Origin: G965222505 sp965222505 | Lineage (GTDB): Bacteria > Bacteroidota > Rhodothermia > Rhodothermales > DATKEJ01 | DNA: 64,000 nucleotides | Reading direction: 5' to 3' | Assembly (NCBI GenBank): GCA_965222505.1 | Contig: OZ244956.1 | Location: forward strand, 3,472,001-3,536,000 | Part shown: positions 25,822-34,004 of the stretch, piece by piece | How positions within the stretch are numbered: the stretch's first letter is position 1 | How the letters are laid out: every line of letters starts with the position of its first letter | The notes under the pieces: generated by a model | Told to the model about the DNA's origin: nothing | Databases searched by the model: none | Seen by the model: only the letters and a program-made list of their open reading frames with translations | Program-made: the position numbers and the translations under genes

Positions 25822-26775
25822 TTAGCGCCCCAAAATTCCTTGAAAAGAAATTGGGATTGCCAAGGTAATTGATATTGCATCAGCCCCCTCAATGCCTAAC
25901 ATCGACTCCCCCGATTCTCCTGCGGGAAGAAGAATAGGTTTCTTTTCAGCATCTTCCCATTGCATCCGTAGGTCTGCTCGCAACGTCTTAAACCTTGTCG
26001 TACTGATGCCAACGAGCAACAGGGCATCGCGAACCAATCGCCAACCTACACCTAACGTTGCTCCGTTGATAGGGCCAGTATTTCCTTCTCCAGTAAACTG
26101 AATTGAACCATAGAAAGAGGTTGGCGCTAATACATTTAATGATCGAAGCATCCCTCCTAAAAAACCTCTCCGAGTAGACCTTAAATCAGCTCGTTCTCTC
26201 AGATTAATTACAACTCCCGTTGAAACACCTGGAAAGAAACCACTATCGCTTTCTAGAGCAATAAACTGTTGCGTTTGACCCATCGTATCTTGACGGGATA
26301 CCAGTTTGAAGGTTTGTGTGTCCTCTTTGTTAAAAACGGCATTAAACCCCAGTCCGAACATAAGACGGATTCTATCCCTGGATTGAATCTGTTCGAGCAC
26401 GGTTGTGCTCGCCTCGGCTAAAGCTAGACGGACATCCCTGGGGCTGTAAGACTCCTTTTCTGCTAAAGCTCCTATTGCAGCACTCTCGAATAGTTGCTGA
26501 TGAGGCTGAAGACATGCAACGGCAGTTCCAATCAAGGATGCCTGTAGTAAATACAACCGTTGATCGTCTAGACTTTTTACTATTTGTTCTCGTCCCGGCT
26601 TTTTATTGCCCTTGAATAGCTTGGCTGTTAGCGAGTCAGCAACCAACCCCAGCGCAGCAAGTTCTTCGCTTTTACTGGTTGAGCACTGAGCGGTAGCCTG
26701 AGAAAAGGAGCCCAATAGAAGACCGCCAATTAGTAGCAAAGTAAAAGCGCGGCACAGAGAAAATTGAGGATTCAT
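25822..26775 (-). CDS. Exported hypothetical protein, probable outer-membrane associated
   Basis: Protein of 317 residues with a signal peptide (MNPQFSLCRAFTLLLIGGLL, cleavage after about ATAQ). The middle part is helical, and the C-terminal 170 residues have alternating strands (IRLMFGLGFNAVFN, GSIQFTGEGNTG, TLGVGWRLVRDALLLVGIST) ending SFQGILGR, like a small membrane barrel. The ATG at 26775 is chosen over an upstream in-frame codon because the signal peptide starts there. It follows the phospholipase gene's strand and lies 34 bp upstream of it, so both may be one unit. No family recognised. Confidence 0.65.
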   Translation of the reverse strand: MNPQFSLCRAFTLLLIGGLLLGSFSQATAQCSTSKSEELAALGLVADSLTAKLFKGNKKPGREQIVKSLDDQRLYLLQASLIGTAVACLQPHQQLFESAAIGALAEKESYSPRDVRLALAEASTTVLEQIQSRDRIRLMFGLGFNAVFNKEDTQTFKLVSRQDTMGQTQQFIALESDSGFFPGVSTGVVINLRERADLRSTRRGFLGGMLRSLNVLAPTSFYGSIQFTGEGNTGPINGATLGVGWRLVRDALLLVGISTTRFKTLRADLRMQWEDAEKKPILLPAGESGESMLGIEGADAISITLAIPISFQGILGR

Positions 26776-26870
26776 TTTCTTAATAATTTGAGGATTTGAA
26801 AAACGAGAGCGAGCAGATACCGTCATGGTAGGTCTGTGCAGTCAGTACATTCAATAGTGTAAATGTACTA

Positions 26871-26914
26871 TTTTTGCATTGCAAATCAATATACTTTTTT
26901 GCACTGCAAATCAA
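26871..26914. promoter_or_regulatory. Tandem dyad, possible operator
   Basis: Two near-identical 19-bp sites, TTTTTGCATTGCAAATCAA at 26871-26889 and TTTTTGCACTGCAAATCAA at 26896-26914, spaced 25 bp. Each contains the dyad TTTGCA-N-TGCAAA. They lie about 100-140 bp upstream of the leftward gene starting at 26775, in an AT-rich stretch. Spacing near 2.5 helical turns suggests a regulator binding site; the regulator is unknown. Confidence 0.5.
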
Positions 26915-26974
26915 AACATTTTGCTCCCACACCCCCGCACACGGCCCCAGCCGACGTTTCCGCTGGACCGGTTT

Positions 26975-27013
26975 GTTGACACTCACCGGGCTAAAGGCCC
27001 GATGATTCTTGCT
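26975..27013 (-). other. IS200/IS605-type right end with hairpin
   Basis: Directly after the TnpB stop, the minus strand reads through a hairpin CGGGC/GCCCG (26987-26991 with 26997-27001) into GTGAGTGTCAAC, a common right-end form of IS200/IS605-family elements. In active elements this region is the 3' part of the omega (reRNA) scaffold and the guide follows immediately; here the would-be guide would be the complement of 26955-26974. Whether any RNA is made is unknown. Confidence 0.6.
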
Positions 27014-27236
27014 TCAACGAACACCGCTGAATCCATCCGAGGATGTAGACAGACTAACATGTTCTCCACAAGCGTTTAGCCTTTCCGTCAGCCCGACGGC
27101 AAGGATATTCATAGCGGCATTTACATCCCTGTCATGGGTAGTGCCGCACCGCTCACAGGTCCAATTTCGGACGTTGAGCGGTAGTTCTTTGACTTGACCG
27201 CCGATTGTATATCGGCTTTTACAGTTATTGCACGTC
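27014..27236 (-). pseudogene. TnpB (IS200/IS605 OrfB) C-terminal remnant
   Basis: About 74 codons of the C-terminus of a TnpB RNA-guided nuclease. The zinc ribbon is visible as CNNC...CERC, and the last RuvC segment as HDRDVNAAMNILAVGL, containing the third catalytic Asp. Everything upstream, including the first two RuvC motifs, is missing: at 27237 the sequence changes abruptly into CRISPR-type repeat sequence. It is followed by a typical IS605-type right end. The fragment cannot encode an active nuclease. Confidence 0.8.
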
Positions 27237-27327
27237 GACACACCCCCGTGCGCGTGTGGAGGTTGTGTACCCGTCTGTATGCAAACCACCGGACGTGGAC
27301 ACACCCCCGTGCGCGTGTGGAGGTTGT
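27237..27327 (-). CRISPR. Two-repeat inverted CRISPR mini-array
   Basis: Two identical 30-bp units at 27237-27266 and 27298-27327 separated by a 31-bp spacer, so with the same 61-bp period as the main array. Read on the minus strand each ends CACGCGCACGGGGGTGTG, identical over 18 bases to the main repeat, but its 5' part (ACAACCTCCA) differs. The second unit shares its last two bases with the first forward repeat, forming a head-to-head junction with 18-bp complementary arms and a 16-bp centre. Confidence 0.75.
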
Positions 27328-28266
27328 TTTCCCCACGCGCACGGGGGTGTGGGGGTTTATGCTTCCACCGAAGCGGTGACCTTGCCGTTTTCCCCACGCG
27401 CACGGGGGTGTGTCGATTTCTTTCATCTCGTTCGCCGAGACCTGTCCGTTTTCCCCACGCGCACGGGGGTGTGTCGGCAACGCAATGGTGGGCTGTACGA
27501 AAACCAACGTTTTCCCCACGCGCACGGGGGTGTGGGATAGTGAGCACAAACCCAATAACCCCCATCTCAGTTTTCCCCACGCGCACGGGGGTGTGGGTAT
27601 TTCGGCCTGCACGTCATCCATGATCAAGCGGTTTTCCCCACGCGCACGGGGGTGTGGGGCTCTGACCAACATTATTTAGATGCGCCCTCACGTTTTCCCC
27701 ACGCGCACGGGGGTGTGGGGAACAACGTAATGGCTGGCATGGGGTTGATTACGTTTTCCCCACGCGCACGGGGGTGTGGGGAGCAGATGCACCTCTTGGG
27801 TATAGACCTGAGTGTTTTCCCCACGCGCACGGGGGTGTGGTGAGCAACCCCGGACAAAAACCATTCTTTCCGAAGTTTTCCCCACGCGCACGGGGGTGTG
27901 GTGTAATCACCCCTGAGAATGATTCCCACCTGCAAGTTTTCCCCACGCGCACGGGGGTGTGATGATGCCATGCGGGAGCCGCCTATTAGGTACAAAGTTT
28001 TCCCCACGCGCACGGGGGTGTGGTCGCGCATTACGCTGAAGCATTTTCCAATGTATTGTTTTCCCCACGCGCACGGGGGTGTGGTGAGTTCGCGGTCGCT
28101 CACCGCGCCCTGTCCTGCGTTTTCCCCACGCGCACGGGGGTGTGCAGCAGCGGGTCATCGAACACGGCGGCAAAGTCGCGTTTTCCCCACGCGCACGGGG
28201 GTGTGGTGGGAGGACTAAGCCTTGACCCACGCTGTAGTGTGTTTTCCCCACGCGCACGGGGGTGTG
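27326..28266 (+). CRISPR. CRISPR array, left part, 16 repeats, type I-E-like
   Basis: Sixteen repeats start at 27326, 27387, 27448 and so on every 61 bp to 28241. The invariant core is 26 bases, beginning GTTTTCCCC and ending GGGGGTGTG; spacers are therefore 35 bp. The 61-bp period and the GTxTTCCCC...GGGG form are those of type I-E arrays. All spacers differ within this part. The sixteenth repeat is followed by 25 bp of a spacer that is cut by an IS21-family element. No AT-rich leader precedes the first repeat; a TnpB remnant and an inverted mini-array lie there. No cas gene occurs within the window. Confidence 0.97.
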
Positions 28267-28397
28267 GGTCTTTAAGCCCTACTCGCACCACTGTAGAGCG
28301 ACATCATATCTTATAGCTAAGGCGACACCCAGTTTTACGCACCTCACCGGGCATTTATGCGTTCTGTCTCCGATACACCAATCTATCGGAGGCAGAC

Positions 28398-29654
28398 ATG
28401 GCCAAGCTCAACGAGGATGCTCGTATGACCATCAAAACACTCGCCCACAAGGGCGTATCCAACCGCGAGATTGCCCGACTGATCGGTGTCACCGAGGGCG
28501 CGGTACGCTATCAACGTAAACGTATGCAAGCCAACCTAGTCGATGGCCGATCCCGTCAGACTTGTCGGGCAGTGGCTTTCGCTGAGGCCATTGAACACTG
28601 GCGGCAACACCGTGACGCGGTCAACCTGGCCGACCTGCACCAGTGGTTGGTTCGCGAACATGCCTATCCCGGCAGTCTGCGCTCCATCCAACGCTATTGG
28701 AAGAAGACCTATCCGGCCCCGAGAATCCGGGCGCGCCGGCGCATTGAGACTCCACCGGGTGCACAGAGCCAGGTCGATTGGGCCCATTTTCCTGGCATCA
28801 TCCTGGGTGGTCAGCACCAGGATCTGCTTGCTTTCCGGATGGTGCTCAGCCACAGTCGATATCCGGCCGTGATCTGGTCGCACACGAAGGATCAACTGGC
28901 CTGGCACCACTGCCATAACGAAGCCTTTCGCCGACTCGGTGGCGTCACCGCGACCGTGCGCGTCGATAACGAGAAGACCGCTGTTGTCCGGGGAGCTGGC
29001 CCCTGGGGGGTGATCAATGCCGCCTATCGGCGCTATGCCCGTATGCTCTGCTTCCACGTCGGTGCCTGCCTGCCCCGACATCCACGGGCTAAAGGAAAAG
29101 TCGAGCGCAGCATCCGCACCCAACGCTTCGGTCAAGATCCGAGTGGGCGCGCCTGGGATGATCTTGAAGAGTTACAAGCTTTCAGTGACGAACGCGTGGA
29201 GGTAGAGAGTCAGCGACGGCGGTGTCCGGCTACGGGGGCTTCGGTCTTTGAGACGTGGCAAGTTGAACGAGCGTTGTTGACGCCGCTACCGGATCCGCTG
29301 TGGGAGCCGTTCGACCTGGTGGCCACACGCAGGGTCTCACACGACGCGTTGGTCTCGTTCGAGGGGCGACAATACAGCGTCCCGTTTGTCTTCGCTGGCC
29401 TGGAGGTCGAAGTGCGAGGCTGCTCTCAGACGGTGCAGGTGCTTCATCACATTGAGATCATCGCGATGCATCCGCGTCACACCGTTGAGCGGCTCGTGAT
29501 CGATCCCCGACACTACGACGGGCTGTCGACGCCACGCGTGCAGGCTCCGATGCCGCTGGGCCGTATGGGCCGACGCATGCTGGAGTTGGCCAATGAGCCG
29601 GTGGCACGCCGTTCAATCGACTATTATCAGGCCCTGGCGGAGGTGGCACGATGA
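28398..29654 (+). CDS. istA: IS21-family transposase IstA
   Basis: DDE integrase-type transposase of 418 residues. The N-terminal HTH is at about 10-45 (LAHKGVSNREIARLIGVTEG). The rve catalytic core has the acidic triad visible as VDWAHF (D about 131), RVDNEKT (D about 194) and KGKVERS (E about 230), followed by the Mu-transposase-like C-terminal beta domain (VSFEGRQYSVPFVFAG). It overlaps istB by 4 bp (ATGA), which is the usual translational coupling in this family. The frame is intact. Confidence 0.96.
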   Translation: MAKLNEDARMTIKTLAHKGVSNREIARLIGVTEGAVRYQRKRMQANLVDGRSRQTCRAVAFAEAIEHWRQHRDAVNLADLHQWLVREHAYPGSLRSIQRYWKKTYPAPRIRARRRIETPPGAQSQVDWAHFPGIILGGQHQDLLAFRMVLSHSRYPAVIWSHTKDQLAWHHCHNEAFRRLGGVTATVRVDNEKTAVVRGAGPWGVINAAYRRYARMLCFHVGACLPRHPRAKGKVERSIRTQRFGQDPSGRAWDDLEELQAFSDERVEVESQRRRCPATGASVFETWQVERALLTPLPDPLWEPFDLVATRRVSHDALVSFEGRQYSVPFVFAGLEVEVRGCSQTVQVLHHIEIIAMHPRHTVERLVIDPRHYDGLSTPRVQAPMPLGRMGRRMLELANEPVARRSIDYYQALAEVAR

Positions 29655-30433
29655 AGAGTAAGAAAACAACACCAACGCTTGAGGTCGATCACACCCGAGA
29701 ACGATTGCTGGCGCTGGGACTGAGCTACGCCGCAGCGCACCTCGACACGCTGCTCTCGGCAGCCGTCAAGCAGGAGACGGCTCCGCATCTGTTCTTGGAC
29801 CAATTGCTCAGACATGAAGTGGCCGGTCGCGAAGAACGCCGCATCGAACGCTCACTCCGGCTGTCGAATCTGCCGACAGGGCAGACAATCGCCAACTTCG
29901 ATTTTGCCTTCCAACCCGCTGTCGAGCGCAGCCGCATCGAGACGCTGACCACCAGTGCCTGGGTACGCGGCACAGAGACGGTGCTTTTGCAGGGTCCGCC
30001 CGGAGTGGGTAAGACGCATCTGGCCATCGGCCTGGGTATCAAGGCAATCGAGCAGGGCTTCTCGGTGCAATTCTACCGCTTCGATGAACTGCTGATGCAA
30101 CTCAGGCGTGATGCGCATCTGCCGCCGTCGAAGCTCAGACGCAAGAAGTACCTCTCGACGATGCTGCTCGTCATCGATGAGTTGGGCTTTGAGCCGATGG
30201 ACCGGCAGGAGGCCAGCTTGTTCTTCCGGCTGGTCAGCTACCGTTACGGTCGGGGTGCAGTGATGATCACTACCAACAAGTCGGTGCGCGAATGGACGGA
30301 GTTGTTGGCTGGCGACGAGGTGCTGACCACCGCGATCTTGGACCGACTGCTCCACCATGCCCATGTGATCAACATCAAGGGCCGAAGCTACCGATTGCGG
30401 GAGCTGGAAGAGACACTGAGATTGAAAACGTAA
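29651..30433 (+). CDS. istB: IS21-family helper ATPase IstB
   Basis: AAA+ ATPase of 260 residues that regulates the IS21 transposase and target choice. The Walker A motif GPPGVGKTH is at about 115-123, Walker B LLVIDELGFEPMD at about 174-186, and sensor-type MITTNKSV follows. The N-terminal domain LLALGLSYAAAHLDTLLSAA is typical. It is coupled to istA and intact, so the element could be active. Confidence 0.96.
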   Translation: MKSKKTTPTLEVDHTRERLLALGLSYAAAHLDTLLSAAVKQETAPHLFLDQLLRHEVAGREERRIERSLRLSNLPTGQTIANFDFAFQPAVERSRIETLTTSAWVRGTETVLLQGPPGVGKTHLAIGLGIKAIEQGFSVQFYRFDELLMQLRRDAHLPPSKLRRKKYLSTMLLVIDELGFEPMDRQEASLFFRLVSYRYGRGAVMITTNKSVREWTELLAGDEVLTTAILDRLLHHAHVINIKGRSYRLRELEETLRLKT

Positions 30434-30542
30434 CCCCCTAAACAATCACTCACCGGCCACATAAATGACTTGGGAGTGCGTAAAAGAAGGTGTCGCCGTA
30501 ATGCGTAAGAGTGGGTGTCGCTTGACAACCACCTGCCCTGGC

Positions 30543-31362
30543 GTTTTCCCCACGCGCACGGGGGTGTGGGCCAATCCTTTCGGCTCATCCGGTTGCCCCT
30601 TACGTTTTCCCCACGCGCACGGGGGTGTGGGTCTTTAAGCCCTACTCGCACCACCTGCCCTGGCGTTTTCCCCACGCGCACGGGGGTGTGGGGAAAGGCG
30701 ATCATATCCAGAACGGCTTGCCTTCGTTTTCCCCACGCGCACGGGGGTGTGGGTTATCGTTCGACACATGCGGTCGGCTATGACACGTTTTCCCCACGCG
30801 CACGGGGGTGTGGGCCAGTGCTTGTTCGACTACATCTTTTTGCTTCACGTTTTCCCCACGCGCACGGGGGTGTGGGGAACACGATCAAGGCCACGAAGAA
30901 GATCGCCAGGTTTTCCCCACGCGCACGGGGGTGTGGGGGTTTATGCTTCCACCGAAGCGGTGACCTTGCCGTTTTCCCCACGCGCACGGGGGTGTGGGGC
31001 TACTTAGAGGACTGGGACCACAATCAATAACGTTTTCCCCACGCGCACGGGGGTGTGCCCATGACTCCAAAAGAAGCGGCTGAAATCAGCACGTTTTCCC
31101 CACGCGCACGGGGGTGTGGGTGATTAAGGCGTGGCGGGAGATGGCACGAGCCCGTTTTCCCCACGCGCACGGGGGTGTGTTACCATAAAGGGGATTGCCT
31201 ATGGTGAGCGCCCCGTTTTCCCCACGCGCACGGGGGTGTGGGCCCGCGACCGTATCAACCGGATGGTCAAAAAACGTTTTCCCCACGCGCACGGGGGTGT
31301 GACCAGCAGGTATCTCGCCGTATACTCCGGTCTAACGTTTTCCCCACGCGCACGGGGGTGTG
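30543..31362 (+). CRISPR. CRISPR array, right part, 14 repeats
   Basis: Continuation of the same array after the IS21 element: 14 repeats from 30543 to 31337, with invariant 26-base core and 61-bp period except for one 36-bp spacer (30813-30848). The spacer at 30630-30664 is identical to the IS-interrupted one, and the spacer at 30936-30970 is identical to the first spacer of the left part (27352-27386). The last repeat ends at 31362, only 31 bp before the stop of a leftward gene, so there is no room for a leader on this side. Confidence 0.97.
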
Positions 31363-31393
31363 TCGTTAGAATAGCAATGAACCAGAGCCGGTA

Positions 31394-32077
31394 TCATTGA
31401 TTATTCTTTTTGATGAAGGCATTGATTTGCCGATCCGCGCCAATCTCTGTCTGCAAGGTCGATCCTGAAGGAAGAGATACCTCAGTGCTGTTGGGCAGGA
31501 TAAACGGAATGGGAAATGGAAAGTCGCTTATTTGTTCGCTGATGGCCTGTAATAGGGGTTTGTTGTCCCGGCACTCGGGAAATTCATTTTTGCCGAACCA
31601 CTTTGTATTGAGGAGAATTCTTAGCTTACCATGATACCTCGCGACGGCAAAAATACCGCGCTCTCTTGAATAGACAATCCGATCTTCCACACCATTTTCA
31701 TAACCCACCCAGAGTTCTGTTATTCTATCAGGCTTTCCGCTTACCCCAACGGGCCAGGTTTTTCCGCGTTCAATTAAAAACATCTTATTTTCAAAAACAG
31801 TGCTGTCCTCGAAATAGTCAAGCGCGGTGAGGCTGTCCAGCAGAGGGAAGGGGTCGGCTTCTCCCGATGCTTTCCGGATCCAGATGTCTTCGCGTAAGAC
31901 GCCCTCAACTGTATCCGTGATTGGCTCATGGTACCGCTCGGCATGGTCATGGGCCAGCCAGGTGAGATACCGGGTTTGGTCTTTTGGTTGTTCTGGTCGG
32001 AGGGCCAGGCCAAAAACGGAGGCCGACAAAATGAGCGAGATGGTCAAAGGGACCACTGGGGTGGGGTCAGATTTCAT
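31394..32077 (-). CDS. Hypothetical membrane-anchored protein
   Basis: Protein of 227 residues with one N-terminal hydrophobic segment (VVPLTISLILSASVFGLAL, about 8-26), probably an uncleaved anchor or signal. The rest is soluble, with strands such as KMFLIERGKTWPVGVSG and ELWVGYENGVEDRIVYSRER. The ATG at 32077 is preferred to a TTG five codons upstream. No family recognised. It ends next to the CRISPR array and is not a cas gene. Confidence 0.6.
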   Translation of the reverse strand: MKSDPTPVVPLTISLILSASVFGLALRPEQPKDQTRYLTWLAHDHAERYHEPITDTVEGVLREDIWIRKASGEADPFPLLDSLTALDYFEDSTVFENKMFLIERGKTWPVGVSGKPDRITELWVGYENGVEDRIVYSRERGIFAVARYHGKLRILLNTKWFGKNEFPECRDNKPLLQAISEQISDFPFPIPFILPNSTEVSLPSGSTLQTEIGADRQINAFIKKNNQ

Positions 32078-32227
32078 ACGACGAGGCCTCAAATCACGAT
32101 GTTATCAAGAGTTGATATACATTATAAAAACAGATTTGGAGGCATAACTATCAAGTGGCTACTATAACTAACAATTTTTGGCGGAAAAATCAAGGGGAAT
32201 AAGGCGTTGGGTACCTGAATGAAGCCA

Positions 32228-33187
32228 TTATTGGGGGTAAATCGACCAGTCTCGCATACTTCCCTCGACTACGTTTTGACAAAATCGTCTAGAGAAAACG
32301 TATCCCCTCAGTCGACCGGCCTGTAGGCACACGGAGACCGCCGGCTCTACGCTGTTGGGTATGTTTTCCGGCGGACCATATCGACTCAAATAGACCCAGT
32401 AATTTGTTTCGTCCCAACTGCCATAGGGGCGCATTTCGAAGAGCGTCTTGTTGTGCCTGTTTCTGGCCGCACGGTAGAGCATGTCTTCAAGCATGTCCTG
32501 GGTGACTTCGTCGCGATTAAAGGGATAGGGTATGCTTTCCGACTCGAAAAGTTGTCTGTTTCTTATGAAAGCCAGTTCGTACATGGCCCCGTGGTAGGCT
32601 ACCTCATGAAACCATGTGTCAACATCAATTGCTACGTGTCTGATGTCACGGGACCTCTCTTCCTTCTGATCGAACGTTAGCACGATTCGGAGCTTGTCCA
32701 GATCTCTTTTGGTAAAGATGGTCCCTAGTCCTCTCCGGCGAGGTCTTCCTCCTCCGTTGCTGGATACCGGAATAGTCCCAAGCACTGTAAAGCATGGCTC
32801 TAGTTCCTGGCCCGGAGTTTTGTCCCAGTAACACGCGGTATGTCCAGTAACGGAGTGCTCGGGATAGGCATTTAGGTGAGGATGTTCACTCAGATTTTCG
32901 ACCTGAAAAGAAATATTGATGCCGATCTGGTGGAACACACCGGCCTCGCGAACCCTGATGTTGAGCTCTTCGAGAACCAGACCGCGTAACTTGAAGTCGG
33001 CTTCTGCATGAGCACGTATATAGGCCTCACCCTCAGCGCTCATGGCGAAATACTCAAAGGACCGAACGGCATCATAGTACAACAGGGTAGAGTCCTGGTC
33101 AATCTGATAGAGTTGGGAAACGTCTATAGAACCCATTGCCGGAGAACAGACAAAAAGAATTGGTAATAGAAGTAAGGATTTCTGCAC
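32228..33187 (-). CDS. Secreted hypothetical protein
   Basis: Protein of 319 residues with a signal peptide (MQKSLLLLPILFVCSPAMGS) and a GTG start at 33187. Contains FHEVAYHGAM, which resembles but does not match an HExxH metal site (HExxxH), and four Cys residues that could form disulfides. No known domain was recognised. GC content and codon choice are lower than in the uronate or kinase regions, which fits an acquired accessory segment. Confidence 0.6.
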   Translation of the reverse strand: MQKSLLLLPILFVCSPAMGSIDVSQLYQIDQDSTLLYYDAVRSFEYFAMSAEGEAYIRAHAEADFKLRGLVLEELNIRVREAGVFHQIGINISFQVENLSEHPHLNAYPEHSVTGHTACYWDKTPGQELEPCFTVLGTIPVSSNGGGRPRRRGLGTIFTKRDLDKLRIVLTFDQKEERSRDIRHVAIDVDTWFHEVAYHGAMYELAFIRNRQLFESESIPYPFNRDEVTQDMLEDMLYRAARNRHNKTLFEMRPYGSWDETNYWVYLSRYGPPENIPNSVEPAVSVCLQAGRLRGYVFSRRFCQNVVEGSMRDWSIYPQ

Positions 33188-33380
33188 TTCTTAGTCGGTG
33201 GGGACCGAGGAATCGATCGGTGGTGAATGTATTGTTATGATACGTTGTTCTCAGAATTCTAACAAAAAGAAAATTAGACTATCTCTTTTTTGAAGCCATA
33301 CAAGTCAGCGGTAAGTATCGTGAAGGATTCATGAGGATATATAGTGAACCAGTAGCCGACAACGGCAGCCGTCGACATCA

Positions 33381-33842
33381 TCACTCCGGCATGGGCAACA
33401 GCCTGGGCATCTCTCCAGTCTCATACGCCTGCGCAATCTGTGGCCTGGTTTCTTCGTAGACGGTGCGGCCATTGGGCATTACGATGTGGGCAAGAAACTC
33501 CTCATCAAACGTCGTGATGCCACTCTCTACGGCCTCCAACTTTGCTTTGACCACCAGGGCCAATGCTCGCCATCGCTGCCTTGTGGCCTGTTCGTACGCT
33601 TTCTCAGCGGCCTTCGGGTCCGGCATGGGGATGACGATCTTGACCTGACGAAAACCGGCAGGCGTATCCGTCCGGAATTGGATCATGGCCTTGGCCGGCA
33701 CGTGGTTTCTCTCATTGTCGCCAGGATGGCCGTCGTCCCATCCGTACATGAAACCACTGGTACCATACCGGCGCAGCGTCCGTTCAATCTCGTCTCTGGA
33801 TTTCGAGGCCGAGACTTCTGTTTTGTTGGCGTAGGTTCCCAT
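33381..33842 (-). CDS. Conserved hypothetical protein of mobile-element type
   Basis: Soluble protein of 153 residues. Segments KSRDEIERTLRRYGTSGFMY, MIQFRT and RQRWRALALVVKAKLEAVES followed by TFDEEFLAHIVMPNGRTV resemble a protein family seen in phages, plasmids and genomic islands, with no known function. It precedes, on the same strand, the remnant of another small gene disrupted by an IS256-family element, so this was probably a mobile-element module. Confidence 0.7.
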   Translation of the reverse strand: MGTYANKTEVSASKSRDEIERTLRRYGTSGFMYGWDDGHPGDNERNHVPAKAMIQFRTDTPAGFRQVKIVIPMPDPKAAEKAYEQATRQRWRALALVVKAKLEAVESGITTFDEEFLAHIVMPNGRTVYEETRPQIAQAYETGEMPRLLPMPE

Positions 33843-33851
33843 GTTACATTT

Positions 33852-34004
33852 CTATTGATTAGCAGCCCACTTCATCAACGTCCCCACCTCGGCCGACGTC
33901 TGACTGGCGAGAGCGAGCTTCGGATTCTTCAGCTGATACTCCCCTCCCCCATTCTGGAATAGCATCCAGCCCTGTTTGTAGAGCGGCAGCGCCGATCCGT
34001 CATG
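33852..34004 (-). pseudogene. C-terminal part of a gene split by the IS256 element
   Basis: An open frame ending at the stop 33852-33854 reads ALPLYKQGWMLFQNGGGEYQ and LKNPKLALASQTSAEVGTLM before MKWAANQ. Across the IS (after removing one copy of the 8-bp duplication) the frame continues from about 35511 through GQFDLSRHTVSKVASHDGSA with no stop. The gene was therefore interrupted by the insertion. Its 5' end is unclear: a TGA occurs upstream at about 35514. Identity unknown; it belongs with the neighbouring island-type gene. Confidence 0.6.

Larger units (their letters stand above)
28292..30527 (+). mobile_element. IS21-family insertion sequence inside a CRISPR spacer
   Basis: Complete 2236-bp element carrying istA and istB. 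Ends begin TGT and finish ACA. The left end has AGCGACATC and then GGCGACACCCAGTTTTACGC; the right end in reverse has AGCGACACC and then GGCGACACCTTCTTTTACGC, the repeated internal inverted motifs of IS21. A 5-bp target duplication ACCAC flanks it (28287-28291 and 30528-30532). Removing the element and one duplication restores a 35-bp spacer identical to the one at 30630-30664. Confidence 0.95.

Noticed and set aside
27194..28316. Many overlapping open frames in the left CRISPR array on both strands, with repeated PHAHGG and PRARGC peptides
   Set aside because: They are translations of the CRISPR repeat with a period of 61 bp; the three frames simply cycle. No start signals or coding properties.
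30515..31400. Frames of up to 171 codons in the right CRISPR array
   Set aside because: Same reason: repeat-encoded low-complexity translations.
26776..32227. Hidden cas genes or another defence system around the CRISPR array
   Set aside because: Translated products of flanking genes (25822-26775, 31394-32077, 32228-33187) show no Cas1, Cas2, Cas3, RAMP or nuclease motifs.
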